DNA from: Pseudophaeobacter arcticus DSM 23566
GTDB lineage: Bacteria; Pseudomonadota; Alphaproteobacteria; Rhodobacterales; Rhodobacteraceae
Reading direction: 5' to 3'
NCBI RefSeq assembly: GCF_000473205.1
Contig: NZ_KI421507.1
Span: 2,027,945-2,091,944, forward strand
DNA: 64,000 bases
Shown: in pieces, positions 18,189-27,858 of the stretch
Numbering within the stretch: the stretch's first letter is position 1
Layout: the number at the start of each line of letters is the position of its first letter
Notes under the pieces: generated by a model
Told to the model about the DNA's origin: nothing
The model's database searches: none
Seen by the model: the letters and a program-made list of their open reading frames with translations, nothing else
Made by a program: the position numbers and the translations under genes

Positions 18189-19136
18189 TTAACGTGACTT
18201 CACGCCAGGAAGAACGCACATCATCTCATAAAGCAAATTAGCCGCAGTCAGGGCGGTATTGCCGGTGGTGTCATAGGGAGGCGAAACCTCCACCAGATCA
18301 CAGCCAACGATATTGAGCCCTTTCAGGGACCGGATCAGCTCTAGCGCCTGCGGTGTGGTCAAGCCGCCGATTTCTGGCGTGCCGGTGCCAGGCGCATAGG
18401 CCGGGTCCAGACTGTCGATATCAAAGGTAATATAAACCGGACGTGTGCCAATATCGCGACGGATCTCGGCCCCCATATTGTGCAGCGGCCGCCCCCAAAG
18501 CTCCTGAGCGGGGAACTGTTGAAAGCCCCAGCCCTGCGCCTCGGTGAAGTCATCGGCGCCATAGCCAGTGCCACGGATACCAATCTGATAGGTCTTGTCT
18601 GCGACGATCAGCCCTTCCTCATAGGCGCGGCGAAACACCGTGCCGTGGGTTTCTCGTTCGCCAAACATGTCATCATTCACATCCGCATGGGCATCCACAT
18701 GGACCAGCGCGACAGGGCCAAATTTTGCTGCAATCGCCCGCAGGATCGGCAGGGTGATCGAATGATCGCCCCCCATCGCCATCGGGATCACACTGCCGGA
18801 CAGGATCGCCTGATAGCTTTCCTCGATGATGCGCAGCGATTCTTTCAAGGAAAACGTATTGATCGCCAGATCGCCAATATCGCCCGCATTCAGACTGTCA
18901 AAAGGCGCCGCTCCCGTGGCCATGTTATAGGGACGCAGCATGGCGCTCTCGCTGCGGATTTGTTTAGGACCAAAGCGGGTGCCTGACCGCCAGGACGTTC
19001 CGATATCCATCGGCACCCCCAGAAAGGCCACATCCAAACCTTCGAGCGAGGTTGCCTGCGGCAGGCGCATAAAGGTGCTTGGCCCGGAAAACCGCGCCAG
19101 ATCATTGCCACTAATCGGTTGATTGAACTCAGCCAT
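18189..19136 (-). CDS. Ureohydrolase (agmatinase/guanidinobutyrase family), second of a tandem pair
   Basis: 315 residues. All six dinuclear manganese ligands of the arginase/agmatinase fold are present: H125 (GGDHS), D148, H150 and D152 (DAHAD), and D239 and D241 (DIDSLDPAYAPGTGTP). The family hydrolyses guanidino compounds to urea plus an amine. Agmatine, guanidinobutyrate, guanidinopropionate or free guanidine are all possible substrates, and sequence reading alone cannot choose. The start overlaps the end of the paralogue upstream by 8 bases, so the two are coupled. Confidence 0.88.
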   Translation of the reverse strand: MAEFNQPISGNDLARFSGPSTFMRLPQATSLEGLDVAFLGVPMDIGTSWRSGTRFGPKQIRSESAMLRPYNMATGAAPFDSLNAGDIGDLAINTFSLKESLRIIEESYQAILSGSVIPMAMGGDHSITLPILRAIAAKFGPVALVHVDAHADVNDDMFGERETHGTVFRRAYEEGLIVADKTYQIGIRGTGYGADDFTEAQGWGFQQFPAQELWGRPLHNMGAEIRRDIGTRPVYITFDIDSLDPAYAPGTGTPEIGGLTTPQALELIRSLKGLNIVGCDLVEVSPPYDTTGNTALTAANLLYEMMCVLPGVKSR

Positions 19137-20097
19137 TTTCTCTCATATTCCAGCCCAGAAGGCAGATAATTTCCATTGCAACATGGGCCCCGGCAATTGC
19201 AGTCGCCCCTGTGGTGTCAAACGGAGGCGAGACCTCCACCACGTCACCGCCTTTGATATTGATCCCGGCGATCTCGCGCAAGATGCGAGCAGCCTGCGCA
19301 GAGGTAAGCCCGCCCCAGACAGGGGTGCCTGTGCCCGGTGCATAGGCCGGATCCAATCCGTCGATATCAAAGCTGAGGTAGCAGGGACGATCCCCGAGGA
19401 TCTTTTTGATCCGGGCGGCGGTTTCAACCGGGCCAATTTCATGCACAGTTGCCGCATCAATGATATTGACCCCCAAACTGTCCTCATTGGTGGTGCGAAT
19501 CCCCACCTGAACCGAAGTCGCCGGGTCAACAATGCCCGACTTCACCGCCTTGTAGAACATGGTGCCATGATCGACGCGGGTAAAATCATCATCCGGCCAG
19601 GTGTCGGTATGGGCATCAAACTGCAGCAACGAGATGGGCCCGTATTTCTCGGCATAGGCCTTGAGGATCGGAAAACTGATATAGTGATCCCCTCCCAGCG
19701 TCACCGAGGCCGTATCGGTCGCAAGAATGCCGCGCATGTGATCGCGCAGCACATCCGGGAAAGCCGCGACATTGGCGTAGTCAAAGGCCAGATCGCCGTA
19801 GTCGACAATGGCCAGTTCACTCAGCGGATCATAGCCCCAGCCATAGGGGGCATCCGGGCTTTGCAACTCCGAAGCCTCGCGGATCGCCCGTGGACCCAAA
19901 CGCGTACCCGGACGATTGGTAACCGCCTGATCAAAAGGCACACCGGTCACAGCAATATCGGCGAGGCTCAGGTCTTTGCTATAGCGACGGCGCGCAAAAG
20001 ACAGCGCGCCGCCAAAGGTATTCTCAAAGCTGAGTCCGGTCAGATCCTTGCGCGTAAAGGCCTGATCTACCTGTGTTTTTGCGTCGTTCAGTGCCAC
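19129..20097 (-). CDS. Ureohydrolase (agmatinase/guanidinobutyrase family), first of a tandem pair
   Basis: 322 residues. Metal ligands are intact: H138 (GGDHY), D161, H163 and D165 (DAHTDTW), and D244 and D246 (DIDGLDPAYAPGTGTP). It shares the C-terminal EVSPPxDTTG motif with its neighbour but differs in the N-terminal ~90 residues and in the substrate loops (DHGTMF versus THGTVF), so the pair is an old duplication with likely divergent specificity or heteromer formation. An M20 amidohydrolase gene lies 145 bases upstream on the same strand. Confidence 0.88.
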   Translation of the reverse strand: MALNDAKTQVDQAFTRKDLTGLSFENTFGGALSFARRRYSKDLSLADIAVTGVPFDQAVTNRPGTRLGPRAIREASELQSPDAPYGWGYDPLSELAIVDYGDLAFDYANVAAFPDVLRDHMRGILATDTASVTLGGDHYISFPILKAYAEKYGPISLLQFDAHTDTWPDDDFTRVDHGTMFYKAVKSGIVDPATSVQVGIRTTNEDSLGVNIIDAATVHEIGPVETAARIKKILGDRPCYLSFDIDGLDPAYAPGTGTPVWGGLTSAQAARILREIAGINIKGGDVVEVSPPFDTTGATAIAGAHVAMEIICLLGWNMRENG

Positions 20098-20242
20098 TCT
20101 ATCCTACCCCTGTGCAACTCCCCGCCCCGGCAGGGCCAACCAGGCGCAAACCAGGCAGCACGCAGAACGGTGAAAATTTGATCATATCACAGAGACGGAA
20201 TAGCCATTTTCAGAGCGCCTGTCACCTTCGCTCGCGCCAAAC

Positions 20243-21418
20243 TTATCCTAAGGGCTGCGCCCGCTCCACCAGACGCGCAAAGAAGGAGGCGCCAATTGGG
20301 GCGATATCGTCGTTGAAATTGTACTTTGGGTGATGCAGGCCTGCGCCATCCCCCTGGCCCAGGAAAAGATAGGCACCCGGGCGCGCGTTCAACATATAAG
20401 AGAAATCCTCAGCCCCCATTTCGCGCCCGCCATCGGCCTCGACATTTTCTGGCCCTGACACCTCGCCAGCAACCTCAACTGCGAATCCGGCCTTAGCGGC
20501 ATCATTGATGGTCGCCGGATAGCCAATCTCATAGTTCAACTCCGCCGTCACACCATAGCTCGCGGCTTGCCCCGCAACGATCTCCTCCATGCGGCGCATG
20601 ACCATGGCCTGCACCTGCGGGTTGAAGGTCCGCACCGTGCCATTGATATAGGCCGTATCCGGGATCACATTGTCCACGGTTCCGGTGTGGATTTGCGTGA
20701 CCGAGACCACCAGATCTTCAAGCGTGTGATGATTGCGGCTGATGATGGTTTGCAGGGCCTGGGCAATACCACAGGCTGCCATCACCGGATCGCGGGTCTC
20801 ATGTGGCATGGCACCATGCCCGCCAAGCCCCTGAATATGAATATGAAACGTATCCACAGCCGCCATCAGCGCACCCGGCGTGGTCACAAAGGTGCCCTCT
20901 GGCAATCCCGGTGCATTGTGCAATGCATAGACTTCGCCGATATCAAAGCGCTCCATGATGCCCTCTTCGACCATGATCCGGGCACCGCCAATGGCCTCTT
21001 CTGCGGGCTGAAAGATCAGCGCCACCCGGCCAGAGAAATTGCGCGTCTCCGCCAGGTATTTGGCCGCCCCCAGCAGCATGGTTGTATGGCCGTCATGGCC
21101 ACAGGCATGCATATTGCCCGCATGCTGCGAGGCATAGTCAACGCCGGTTTCTTCCGGGATCGGCAGCGCGTCCATATCGGCGCGCAGCCCAATTGTTGGC
21201 CCCTGCCCCGCCGCGTTGCCCTGGCCATTGATGATGGCCACCATGCCAGAGGTGGCAATGCCTTCGTGCAGCTCATCCACGCCAATCTCGCGCAGGCGCT
21301 CCGCCACATAGGCGGCTGTCTTGGGCAGAGCCAAAGCCAATTCAGGGATTTGATGCAGATGCTGACGCCAGGTCTTCATCTCGGGGGCAAAATCAGCAAT
21401 GCGGTTCACGACGGCCAT
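20243..21418 (-). CDS. M20 family amidohydrolase (hippurate hydrolase-like)
   Basis: 391 residues. Metal-site motifs of the M20D amidohydrolases are present: LRADMDALP, NMHACGHDGHTTMLLG (C106, H108), FQPAEEAIGGA (E140/E141) and ALHNAPGLPEG, with a C-terminal LHHPKYNFND. The family cleaves N-acyl amino acids or amino-acid conjugates. It reads in the same direction as the two ureohydrolases and might act in the same catabolic route, but its substrate is not visible. The start MAVVNRIADF is typical of this subfamily. Confidence 0.92.
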   Translation of the reverse strand: MAVVNRIADFAPEMKTWRQHLHQIPELALALPKTAAYVAERLREIGVDELHEGIATSGMVAIINGQGNAAGQGPTIGLRADMDALPIPEETGVDYASQHAGNMHACGHDGHTTMLLGAAKYLAETRNFSGRVALIFQPAEEAIGGARIMVEEGIMERFDIGEVYALHNAPGLPEGTFVTTPGALMAAVDTFHIHIQGLGGHGAMPHETRDPVMAACGIAQALQTIISRNHHTLEDLVVSVTQIHTGTVDNVIPDTAYINGTVRTFNPQVQAMVMRRMEEIVAGQAASYGVTAELNYEIGYPATINDAAKAGFAVEVAGEVSGPENVEADGGREMGAEDFSYMLNARPGAYLFLGQGDGAGLHHPKYNFNDDIAPIGASFFARLVERAQPLG

Positions 21419-21481
21419 GGGGTGGACTCCTGTGCAAGGATCGGGATTGATGCATCTGACACAGGAACAAGAGAGGCTGCA

Positions 21482-22327
21482 ATGCCCGAAACACCGCCAC
21501 TACCACCTTTTGACATGACACTGATTCAAGACAAAACCGCAGGAATTGAACGGCTTGTTGCGATCATGCAGGCCCTGCGCGATCCCAGCCACGGCTGCCC
21601 ATGGGATCTGGAGCAGGATTTTGCCTCCATCGCGCCCTATACCATCGAAGAAGCCTACGAGGTCGCCGACGCGATTGAGCGCCAGGCCTGGGATGAGCTG
21701 AAGGGCGAGCTGGGGGATCTTTTGTTCCAGTCCGTCTTTCACGCCCAAATGGCAACGGAGGCCGGGCATTTCAGCTTCCAGGATGTGGTCACCACCATGT
21801 CCAACAAGATGGTCTCGCGGCATCCCCATGTCTTTGGCGATGAGTCCCGTGACAAAAGCGCCGACCAACAAACCGCCGATTGGGAAGCCATCAAGGCAGC
21901 CGAACGGGCGGGCAAGCAGGAAACCGGCACATTGGACGGCGTCGCCGTGGGGCTTCCCGCCTTGCTGCGGGCTTACAAGTTGCAAAAGCGCGCCGCCCGC
22001 GTTGGCTTTGACTGGCCCGTCATTGACGAGGTCATTGCCAAAATCGCCGAGGAAAGCGCCGAGCTGGCCGAGGCCCGTGCCACGCTGACCCAGCTGCAGG
22101 TCGAAGAAGAATATGGCGATCTGATGTTTGTCATGACCAACCTTGGCCGCCATCTAGGTGTTGAACCCGAAGCAGCCCTGCGCAAGGCCAATGCCAAATT
22201 CATCCGCCGCTTTGAAGGCGTCGAGGCCAAGCTGGCCCAACTGGGCAAACGCCCCGAAGACAGCGACCTGGCGGAAATGGATGCGCTTTGGGACGCGGTA
22301 AAGGCCGAGGAACCAAACCCCAACTGA
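21482..22327 (+). CDS. mazG: Nucleoside triphosphate pyrophosphohydrolase MazG
   Basis: 281 residues from the ATG at 21482, which has GAGAGG 5 bases upstream; the frame stays open far upstream, but that stretch is antisense to the amidohydrolase gene. Two MazG helical repeats are present. The N-terminal one carries HGCPWDLEQDF and EEAYEVADAIE with ELGDLLFQ, and the C-terminal one EESAELAEA with EEYGDLMFV. These acidic motifs bind magnesium. The enzyme hydrolyses NTPs to NMP plus pyrophosphate and clears aberrant nucleotides. Confidence 0.95.
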   Translation: MPETPPLPPFDMTLIQDKTAGIERLVAIMQALRDPSHGCPWDLEQDFASIAPYTIEEAYEVADAIERQAWDELKGELGDLLFQSVFHAQMATEAGHFSFQDVVTTMSNKMVSRHPHVFGDESRDKSADQQTADWEAIKAAERAGKQETGTLDGVAVGLPALLRAYKLQKRAARVGFDWPVIDEVIAKIAEESAELAEARATLTQLQVEEEYGDLMFVMTNLGRHLGVEPEAALRKANAKFIRRFEGVEAKLAQLGKRPEDSDLAEMDALWDAVKAEEPNPN

Positions 22328-22442
22328 CCGCCGTTGCCTCTTTCCAAGAAAATTCAAAATTCCGCCCCGTCCCCTCTCGACAGGTTGCTGGACATTTGTG
22401 ATGCCCGCTGCGACCCTCACCTTTTGTCACAGGATCCCTCGC

Positions 22443-23384
22443 ATGACCGCCCGCAAAGTAATAATCGACACCGACCCCGGTCAGGATGATGCCGTCGCAC
22501 TGCTGCTGGCGCTGGCCAGCCCTGATGACATCGAGGTCCTGGGCATTACCTGTGTGGCCGGTAATGTGCCGCTGCCGCTGACCCATAAAAACGCCCGCAT
22601 CATCTGCGAGGTGGCAGGCCGCTCCGATGTTCCGGTCTTTGCCGGTCGCGCGGCCCCCCTGTCGCGCCCCCTGGTCACCGCCGAAGAGGTACATGGCAAA
22701 ACGGGGCTGGACGGCCCGGAGCTGTTTGAGCCAACACTGCCGCTGCAGGATCAGAATGGCGTGGATTTCATCATCGACACCCTGCGGCGTGAACCGGCTG
22801 GCACGGTGACGCTCTGCCCGCTGGGGCCGCTCAGCAATATTGCCGCCGCCTTTCAGGCGGCGCCGGATATCGTGGATCGGGTGCAGGAGGTGGTGCTGAT
22901 GGGCGGCGCCTATTTTGAAGTCGGCAATGTCACCCCCGCGGCTGAGTTTAACATCTACGTCGACCCGGAAGCCGCTGACATCGTGCTGAAATCCGGCATT
23001 CAAATCACCATGATGCCGCTGGATGTCACTCATAAGGCCCTGACCACCCGCCCCCGTATCGAGGCGCTGCGGGCACTGGGTAATCGCGCCGGGTCTTTCA
23101 CCGCTGAGATGCTCGATTTCTTTGAGCGGTTCGACATGGAGAAATATGGCTCAGAGGGTGGCCCGCTGCACGACCCCTGCGTGATTGCCTATCTGATCCA
23201 GCCCGCGCTATTTTCGGGCCGCCAGATCAACGTCGAGATTGAAACCCAGTCCGACCTTACCCTTGGCATGACTGTTGCCGACTGGTGGGGTGTCACCGCG
23301 CGCGCGCCCAATGCGCTCTTCATCGGTGATCTGGACGCCGAGGGGTTCTTTACCCTCATCACTGACCGTCTGGCCCGCTTGTGA
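22443..23384 (+). CDS. Inosine-uridine preferring nucleoside hydrolase
   Basis: 313 residues from the ATG at 22443. The calcium-binding signature DTDPGQDDA lies at 9-17. Further family motifs are LGPLSNIAAAF, VVLMGGAYFEVGNVTPAAEFNIYVDPEAA, PLDVTHKAL and GPLHDPCVIAYL. The enzyme releases ribose and base from nucleosides for salvage. The specificity class cannot be set by eye. Its stop overlaps the next gene's GTG start by 4 bases. Confidence 0.93.
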   Translation: MTARKVIIDTDPGQDDAVALLLALASPDDIEVLGITCVAGNVPLPLTHKNARIICEVAGRSDVPVFAGRAAPLSRPLVTAEEVHGKTGLDGPELFEPTLPLQDQNGVDFIIDTLRREPAGTVTLCPLGPLSNIAAAFQAAPDIVDRVQEVVLMGGAYFEVGNVTPAAEFNIYVDPEAADIVLKSGIQITMMPLDVTHKALTTRPRIEALRALGNRAGSFTAEMLDFFERFDMEKYGSEGGPLHDPCVIAYLIQPALFSGRQINVEIETQSDLTLGMTVADWWGVTARAPNALFIGDLDAEGFFTLITDRLARL

Positions 23385-23830
23385 GCGCCGCCCTGCATCT
23401 GGCCCGCCCCGAGCATCTGGAAAAGCTGCTCACCCTGGTGGAGGCCTTCCATATCGAAGAAGGCCTCGACACCAGCCCAGAGCAGCGCCGCGCCGGGATT
23501 GAACCGCTGCTGGAAGGCATTCCCTATGGTGCCGTCTATATCATCGGCCCCACCCGTGCCCCCATTGGCTATATCGTGGTCACCTTTGGCTGGTCGGTGG
23601 AATTTGGCGGCATGGATGGGTTTGTCGATGAGATCTACATCCGCCCGCCCGTGCGCGGCCGTGGTCTCGCCTCCGAGGTGCTGATAGAGCTGCCCAAGAC
23701 CCTGGCCCAGGCCGGGATCAAGGCGCTGCACCTGGAGGTGGACCGGGACAATGAACAGGCCCAAAGGCTGTACCAGCGCGCCCGGTTTCATCCCCGCGAC
23801 CGATATATACTGATGACAAAACTGCTCTAG
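23381..23830 (+). CDS. GNAT family N-acetyltransferase
   Basis: 149 residues with a GTG start inside the stop of the nucleoside hydrolase gene (GTGA). The acetyl-CoA binding loop is PPVRGRGLASEVLIEL, followed by the typical ALHLEVDRDNEQAQRLYQRARFHPRDRYILM ending. The acceptor is unknown. Translational coupling suggests a linked, but undefined, role with the nucleoside hydrolase. Confidence 0.9.
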   Translation: MSAALHLARPEHLEKLLTLVEAFHIEEGLDTSPEQRRAGIEPLLEGIPYGAVYIIGPTRAPIGYIVVTFGWSVEFGGMDGFVDEIYIRPPVRGRGLASEVLIELPKTLAQAGIKALHLEVDRDNEQAQRLYQRARFHPRDRYILMTKLL

Positions 23831-23847
23831 GCCAGCAGCCACGCGGC

Positions 23848-24363
23848 CTAGTCCAGGTTGCGCATCAGCCCGATATTGCAGGCCGTGGCATAGCCCATGG
23901 CGCGTTTGATGCCGGGCAACAGGGCCGCGCCATTCATCGCGTAGCTCAGCTCAATCAATCCCTTTTCGCCAAAGGCTTTTACAATCTGCGCCCGCGCCTC
24001 AGTATCATCGGCGCGCTCGGCGGTCACGGCCTGCGACAGGGCCACCACCGCCGCAAGCTCTGGTGTCAGCTCCCCCTTGGTCAGGATCGCCTTGATCAAA
24101 GTTTTTGGCAGGCCGGCCTGCAGCGCCAGATTGATCTCTGCCTCGACGCAGGTCCCACAATCGGCGGCCAAAGCACCGGTCAACCGCGCCGCGTGATAGG
24201 CCTCTGGTGGCAGATGACGGTTCGGGTTCACAAACCCGAATATCCGGTTGTACCGCGACAAAAGACCAAAATCAGCCTCTGCGATGGCGTGGGTATAGTC
24301 CAAGGGAACATTCAGCTGCTTTTCAGCGCGCCGGATCATAAAATGGGCAATTCTACGAAGCAT
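23848..24363 (-). CDS. Carboxymuconolactone decarboxylase/AhpD-fold protein
   Basis: 171 residues from the ATG at 24363 (MLRRIAHFMIRRAEKQ). The redox-type CxxC is present in AADCGTCVEAEINLALQAGL, but the residue three after the second cysteine is Glu rather than the histidine usual in AhpD (CxxCxxxH). The helical pattern and TPELAAVVALSQAVT support the CMD fold. An alkylhydroperoxidase or small-molecule role is possible. It lies downstream of eno but is separated from it by a strong hairpin, so it is probably transcribed on its own. Confidence 0.75.
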   Translation of the reverse strand: MLRRIAHFMIRRAEKQLNVPLDYTHAIAEADFGLLSRYNRIFGFVNPNRHLPPEAYHAARLTGALAADCGTCVEAEINLALQAGLPKTLIKAILTKGELTPELAAVVALSQAVTAERADDTEARAQIVKAFGEKGLIELSYAMNGAALLPGIKRAMGYATACNIGLMRNLD

Positions 24364-24380
24364 CAATAGGTCCTCGAAAC

Positions 24381-24414
24381 AAGTGGGCCGAGGCATTTCT
24401 GCCCCGGCCCACTT
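24381..24414 (-). terminator. Hairpin terminator downstream of enolase
   Basis: A 15-base stem with one mismatch (AAGTGGGCCGAGGCA against TGCCCCGGCCCACTT) and a 4-base loop, followed on the minus strand by TTGTTT. It lies between the eno stop and the CMD-family start. Confidence 0.8.
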
Positions 24415-24461
24415 AGGATTGCAAGTTCCAAATCCCTTTGAAACCCCGCGTTGTAAACCCT

Positions 24462-25799
<1,338 letters not shown>

Positions 25800-25911
25800 C
25801 AGGTCTCGTTATCGCTAACACGGTTTATTTCACGAGGTTAGGGCTAACATATCGCTGTTTGCGCCACCGGTATCGATGCCGTTTTCGGCGCCTGCAGACT
25901 TCGGCCTCACG

Positions 25912-26844
25912 CTAGGGCGCGACACCAGCAGTCCCAGGCTTTGCAGAACCCCCAGCCCCCGCGCGCTGCAGCCGCGCCTGTTCACGGGCCAAACGCCGTT
26001 CCCGCACAAAGGTATAGAGGCCAGAGGCAATGATCAGCGCGGCACCACCTAGGGTCATGGCATCTGGACGCTCACCAAAGACCAGCACCCCAACCAGAAT
26101 GGAGAACAACAACCTGCTGTAGCGAAACGGCGTGACCGCTGATGCATCCCCGATACGGGTTGCCGTCACGATGGCGTAATAGCCTGCGACTCCAAAGACG
26201 ATCCCGCCCAGCATCATCCCTATCTGGCGACCATCCAGCCCGGTAGGCTCACCGCCGGTTGTGACCAGCAACAACCCACCGGCCACCACCACCGAGGCAA
26301 AGGCCTGAAAGCTGACAACCGCCGAAGAAACGGTGCTGTCGACCATACGGGTCAGCAAATCCCGTGCGGCAATGGCCAGAACGGCCACCAGCACCAGAAT
26401 CACCGAAGGGTTAAAACCTGCCAACCCAGGGCGTACAATCATCAAGACCCCGGCAAAGCCCACACAGATCGCGCTCCATCGCCGCCAGCCGACCTGCTCG
26501 CCCAGAAACAGCGCAGCCCCCATGGTGATGACCAGCGGCAGCGCCTGAAACACCGCAGCAACCGTGGAAATATCAACCAATGACAGCGCAGTGGCAAAGG
26601 CCACGGCCCCCACGGCCTCGGACAGGGTGCGCAGGATCGCCGCGCCCCGCCAGGCTGCTGGCGCAAAAAGATTGTCGCCCCGGTACACAGCCGCAGCCGC
26701 AAAGACAGCCCCAGAGCCCAGGCCCAGCATGATCAGGATCTGTCCCACCGGAATCTCCCCCGACAGGCGCTTGATGAACATATCTTCCAGGGTAAAGGCG
26801 GCCATGGCCGCAATGATAAAGAGAATTCCGTTTAGATTGTTCAC
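25912..26844 (-). CDS. EamA/DMT superfamily transporter
   Basis: 310 residues from a GTG start at 26844, which has GGAGG 7 bases upstream; the frame's first ATG, 41 codons earlier, lacks a ribosome binding site and gives a polar lead that does not suit the family. About ten membrane helices form two EamA repeats. The second repeat holds FGVAGYYAIVTATRIGDASAVTPFRYSRLL, close to RhaT/YdcZ-like exporters. A basic Arg-rich tail ends the protein. Substrate unknown. Confidence 0.88.
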   Translation of the reverse strand: MNNLNGILFIIAAMAAFTLEDMFIKRLSGEIPVGQILIMLGLGSGAVFAAAAVYRGDNLFAPAAWRGAAILRTLSEAVGAVAFATALSLVDISTVAAVFQALPLVITMGAALFLGEQVGWRRWSAICVGFAGVLMIVRPGLAGFNPSVILVLVAVLAIAARDLLTRMVDSTVSSAVVSFQAFASVVVAGGLLLVTTGGEPTGLDGRQIGMMLGGIVFGVAGYYAIVTATRIGDASAVTPFRYSRLLFSILVGVLVFGERPDAMTLGGAALIIASGLYTFVRERRLAREQARLQRAGAGGSAKPGTAGVAP

Positions 26845-27077
26845 GCCAGGCCCTCCAAAAACATGCGTACTGCTATGCCTGCCGTTTGTCACCGGACCAC
26901 TGCAGCACCCGGACAGGAAATGCGGATCAACCAGAGGCACCGCAAGCCAATTCACGACATGGATCACAACAGTTTGTGGGTTGGGACTTCACAAGAGTTG
27001 ATAGGTTGAAGAAAAGTCATGCTCTGCCTGGTCCCGTGCCGACCTTTCTACAGAGGCAGACCTGCGCCTTCTGACGC

Positions 27078-27497
27078 TTAATCAGAGGGGGTATTTTTCT
27101 TCAGGGGCACGCCATAAAGCTCCAGCTTGTGACCTTTGAGCTGATAGCCCAGCTTGGCCGCGATGCGTTCCTGCAGGGCTTCGATGTCGGGATCACAAAA
27201 CTCGATCACTTCGCCGGTATTGATATCAATCAGATGATCGTGGTGATCCCGGTCTGCGTCCTCGTAGCGGGCGCGGCCATCGCCAAACTCCAGCCGGTCC
27301 AGGATCCCGGCTTCCTCGAACAGTTTGACGGTGCGGTAAACCGTGGCAAGCGAAATCCCGCTGTCCAGCGCGCTGGCACGGGCATATAGCTCTTCCACAT
27401 CCGGGTGGTCGGCACTGTCCTGCAAGGCACGGGCAATCACCCGGCGCTGGCCGGTCATCCGCAAGCCCTTGGCCTCACATCGAGCGATAATCGTCAT
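27078..27497 (-). CDS. fur: Fur family metal-responsive transcriptional regulator
   Basis: 139 residues from the ATG at 27497. The winged-helix DNA-binding domain reads GLRMTGQRRVIARAL to SLATVYRTVKLFEEAGILDRL. The dimerisation and metal domain holds the DRDHHDHLIDINTGEVIEF segment. There is no C-terminal CxxC zinc pair. In alphaproteobacteria the Fur homologue often acts as the manganese regulator Mur and iron control passes to Irr/RirA; Fur and Mur cannot be told apart here. Neighbours give no hint of the regulon. Confidence 0.9.
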   Translation of the reverse strand: MTIIARCEAKGLRMTGQRRVIARALQDSADHPDVEELYARASALDSGISLATVYRTVKLFEEAGILDRLEFGDGRARYEDADRDHHDHLIDINTGEVIEFCDPDIEALQERIAAKLGYQLKGHKLELYGVPLKKNTPSD

Positions 27498-27858
27498 CAC
27501 GTTTTGCTTTCCGTCCACTGGTCTGGGTTCTCTATGTAGCCAATCAACGCGCCGACGAAAACCAAAATCCCACCAGAACTCGTCATTGACTTTATCCACA
27601 GAACACCCCATGTGAACCTCAGGCATCCTTCCCTGCCGCGTGAGCAGAGACAGCCCGGACGCGCACCATATGCGCGACAGACCCGGTGTCTAGTGAAGTG
27701 CCAAGGTTCCCAAAATCACGCGTGGGGCACTTGCAAATCCCAGCGGCCAGGCATTCGTCTGCGCCCGCTTGAGGGCTTTGCCCCACCAAAAGCCAGCGCA
27801 TTTTGCGACTGGTCGACACGGTTCGTGCCATAGGCATTGAGCCGCGAAAGGACGATAC
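27498..27858. other. Divergent intergenic region between fur and the DEAD-box helicase gene
   Basis: 361 bases holding the promoters of both genes and a long leader for the helicase. A perfect DnaA-box-type 9-mer TTATCCACA lies at 27592-27600. I see no convincing small gene. A long 5' leader is common for cold-inducible RNA helicases, but no regulatory structure could be assigned by eye. Confidence 0.4.

Noticed and set aside
20098..20242. Possible guanidine riboswitch upstream of the ureohydrolase pair
   Set aside because: I looked for a structured leader in the gap and saw no recognisable guanidine-I, -II or -III pattern.
20567..21481. Long plus-strand open frame continuous with mazG (586 codons in total)
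   Set aside because: The upstream part is antisense to the well-supported M20 amidohydrolase gene; MazG similarity and a good ribosome binding site place the start at 21482.
27592..27600. Replication origin signal
   Set aside because: A single DnaA-type box without a box cluster, AT-rich unwinding element or origin-linked genes.
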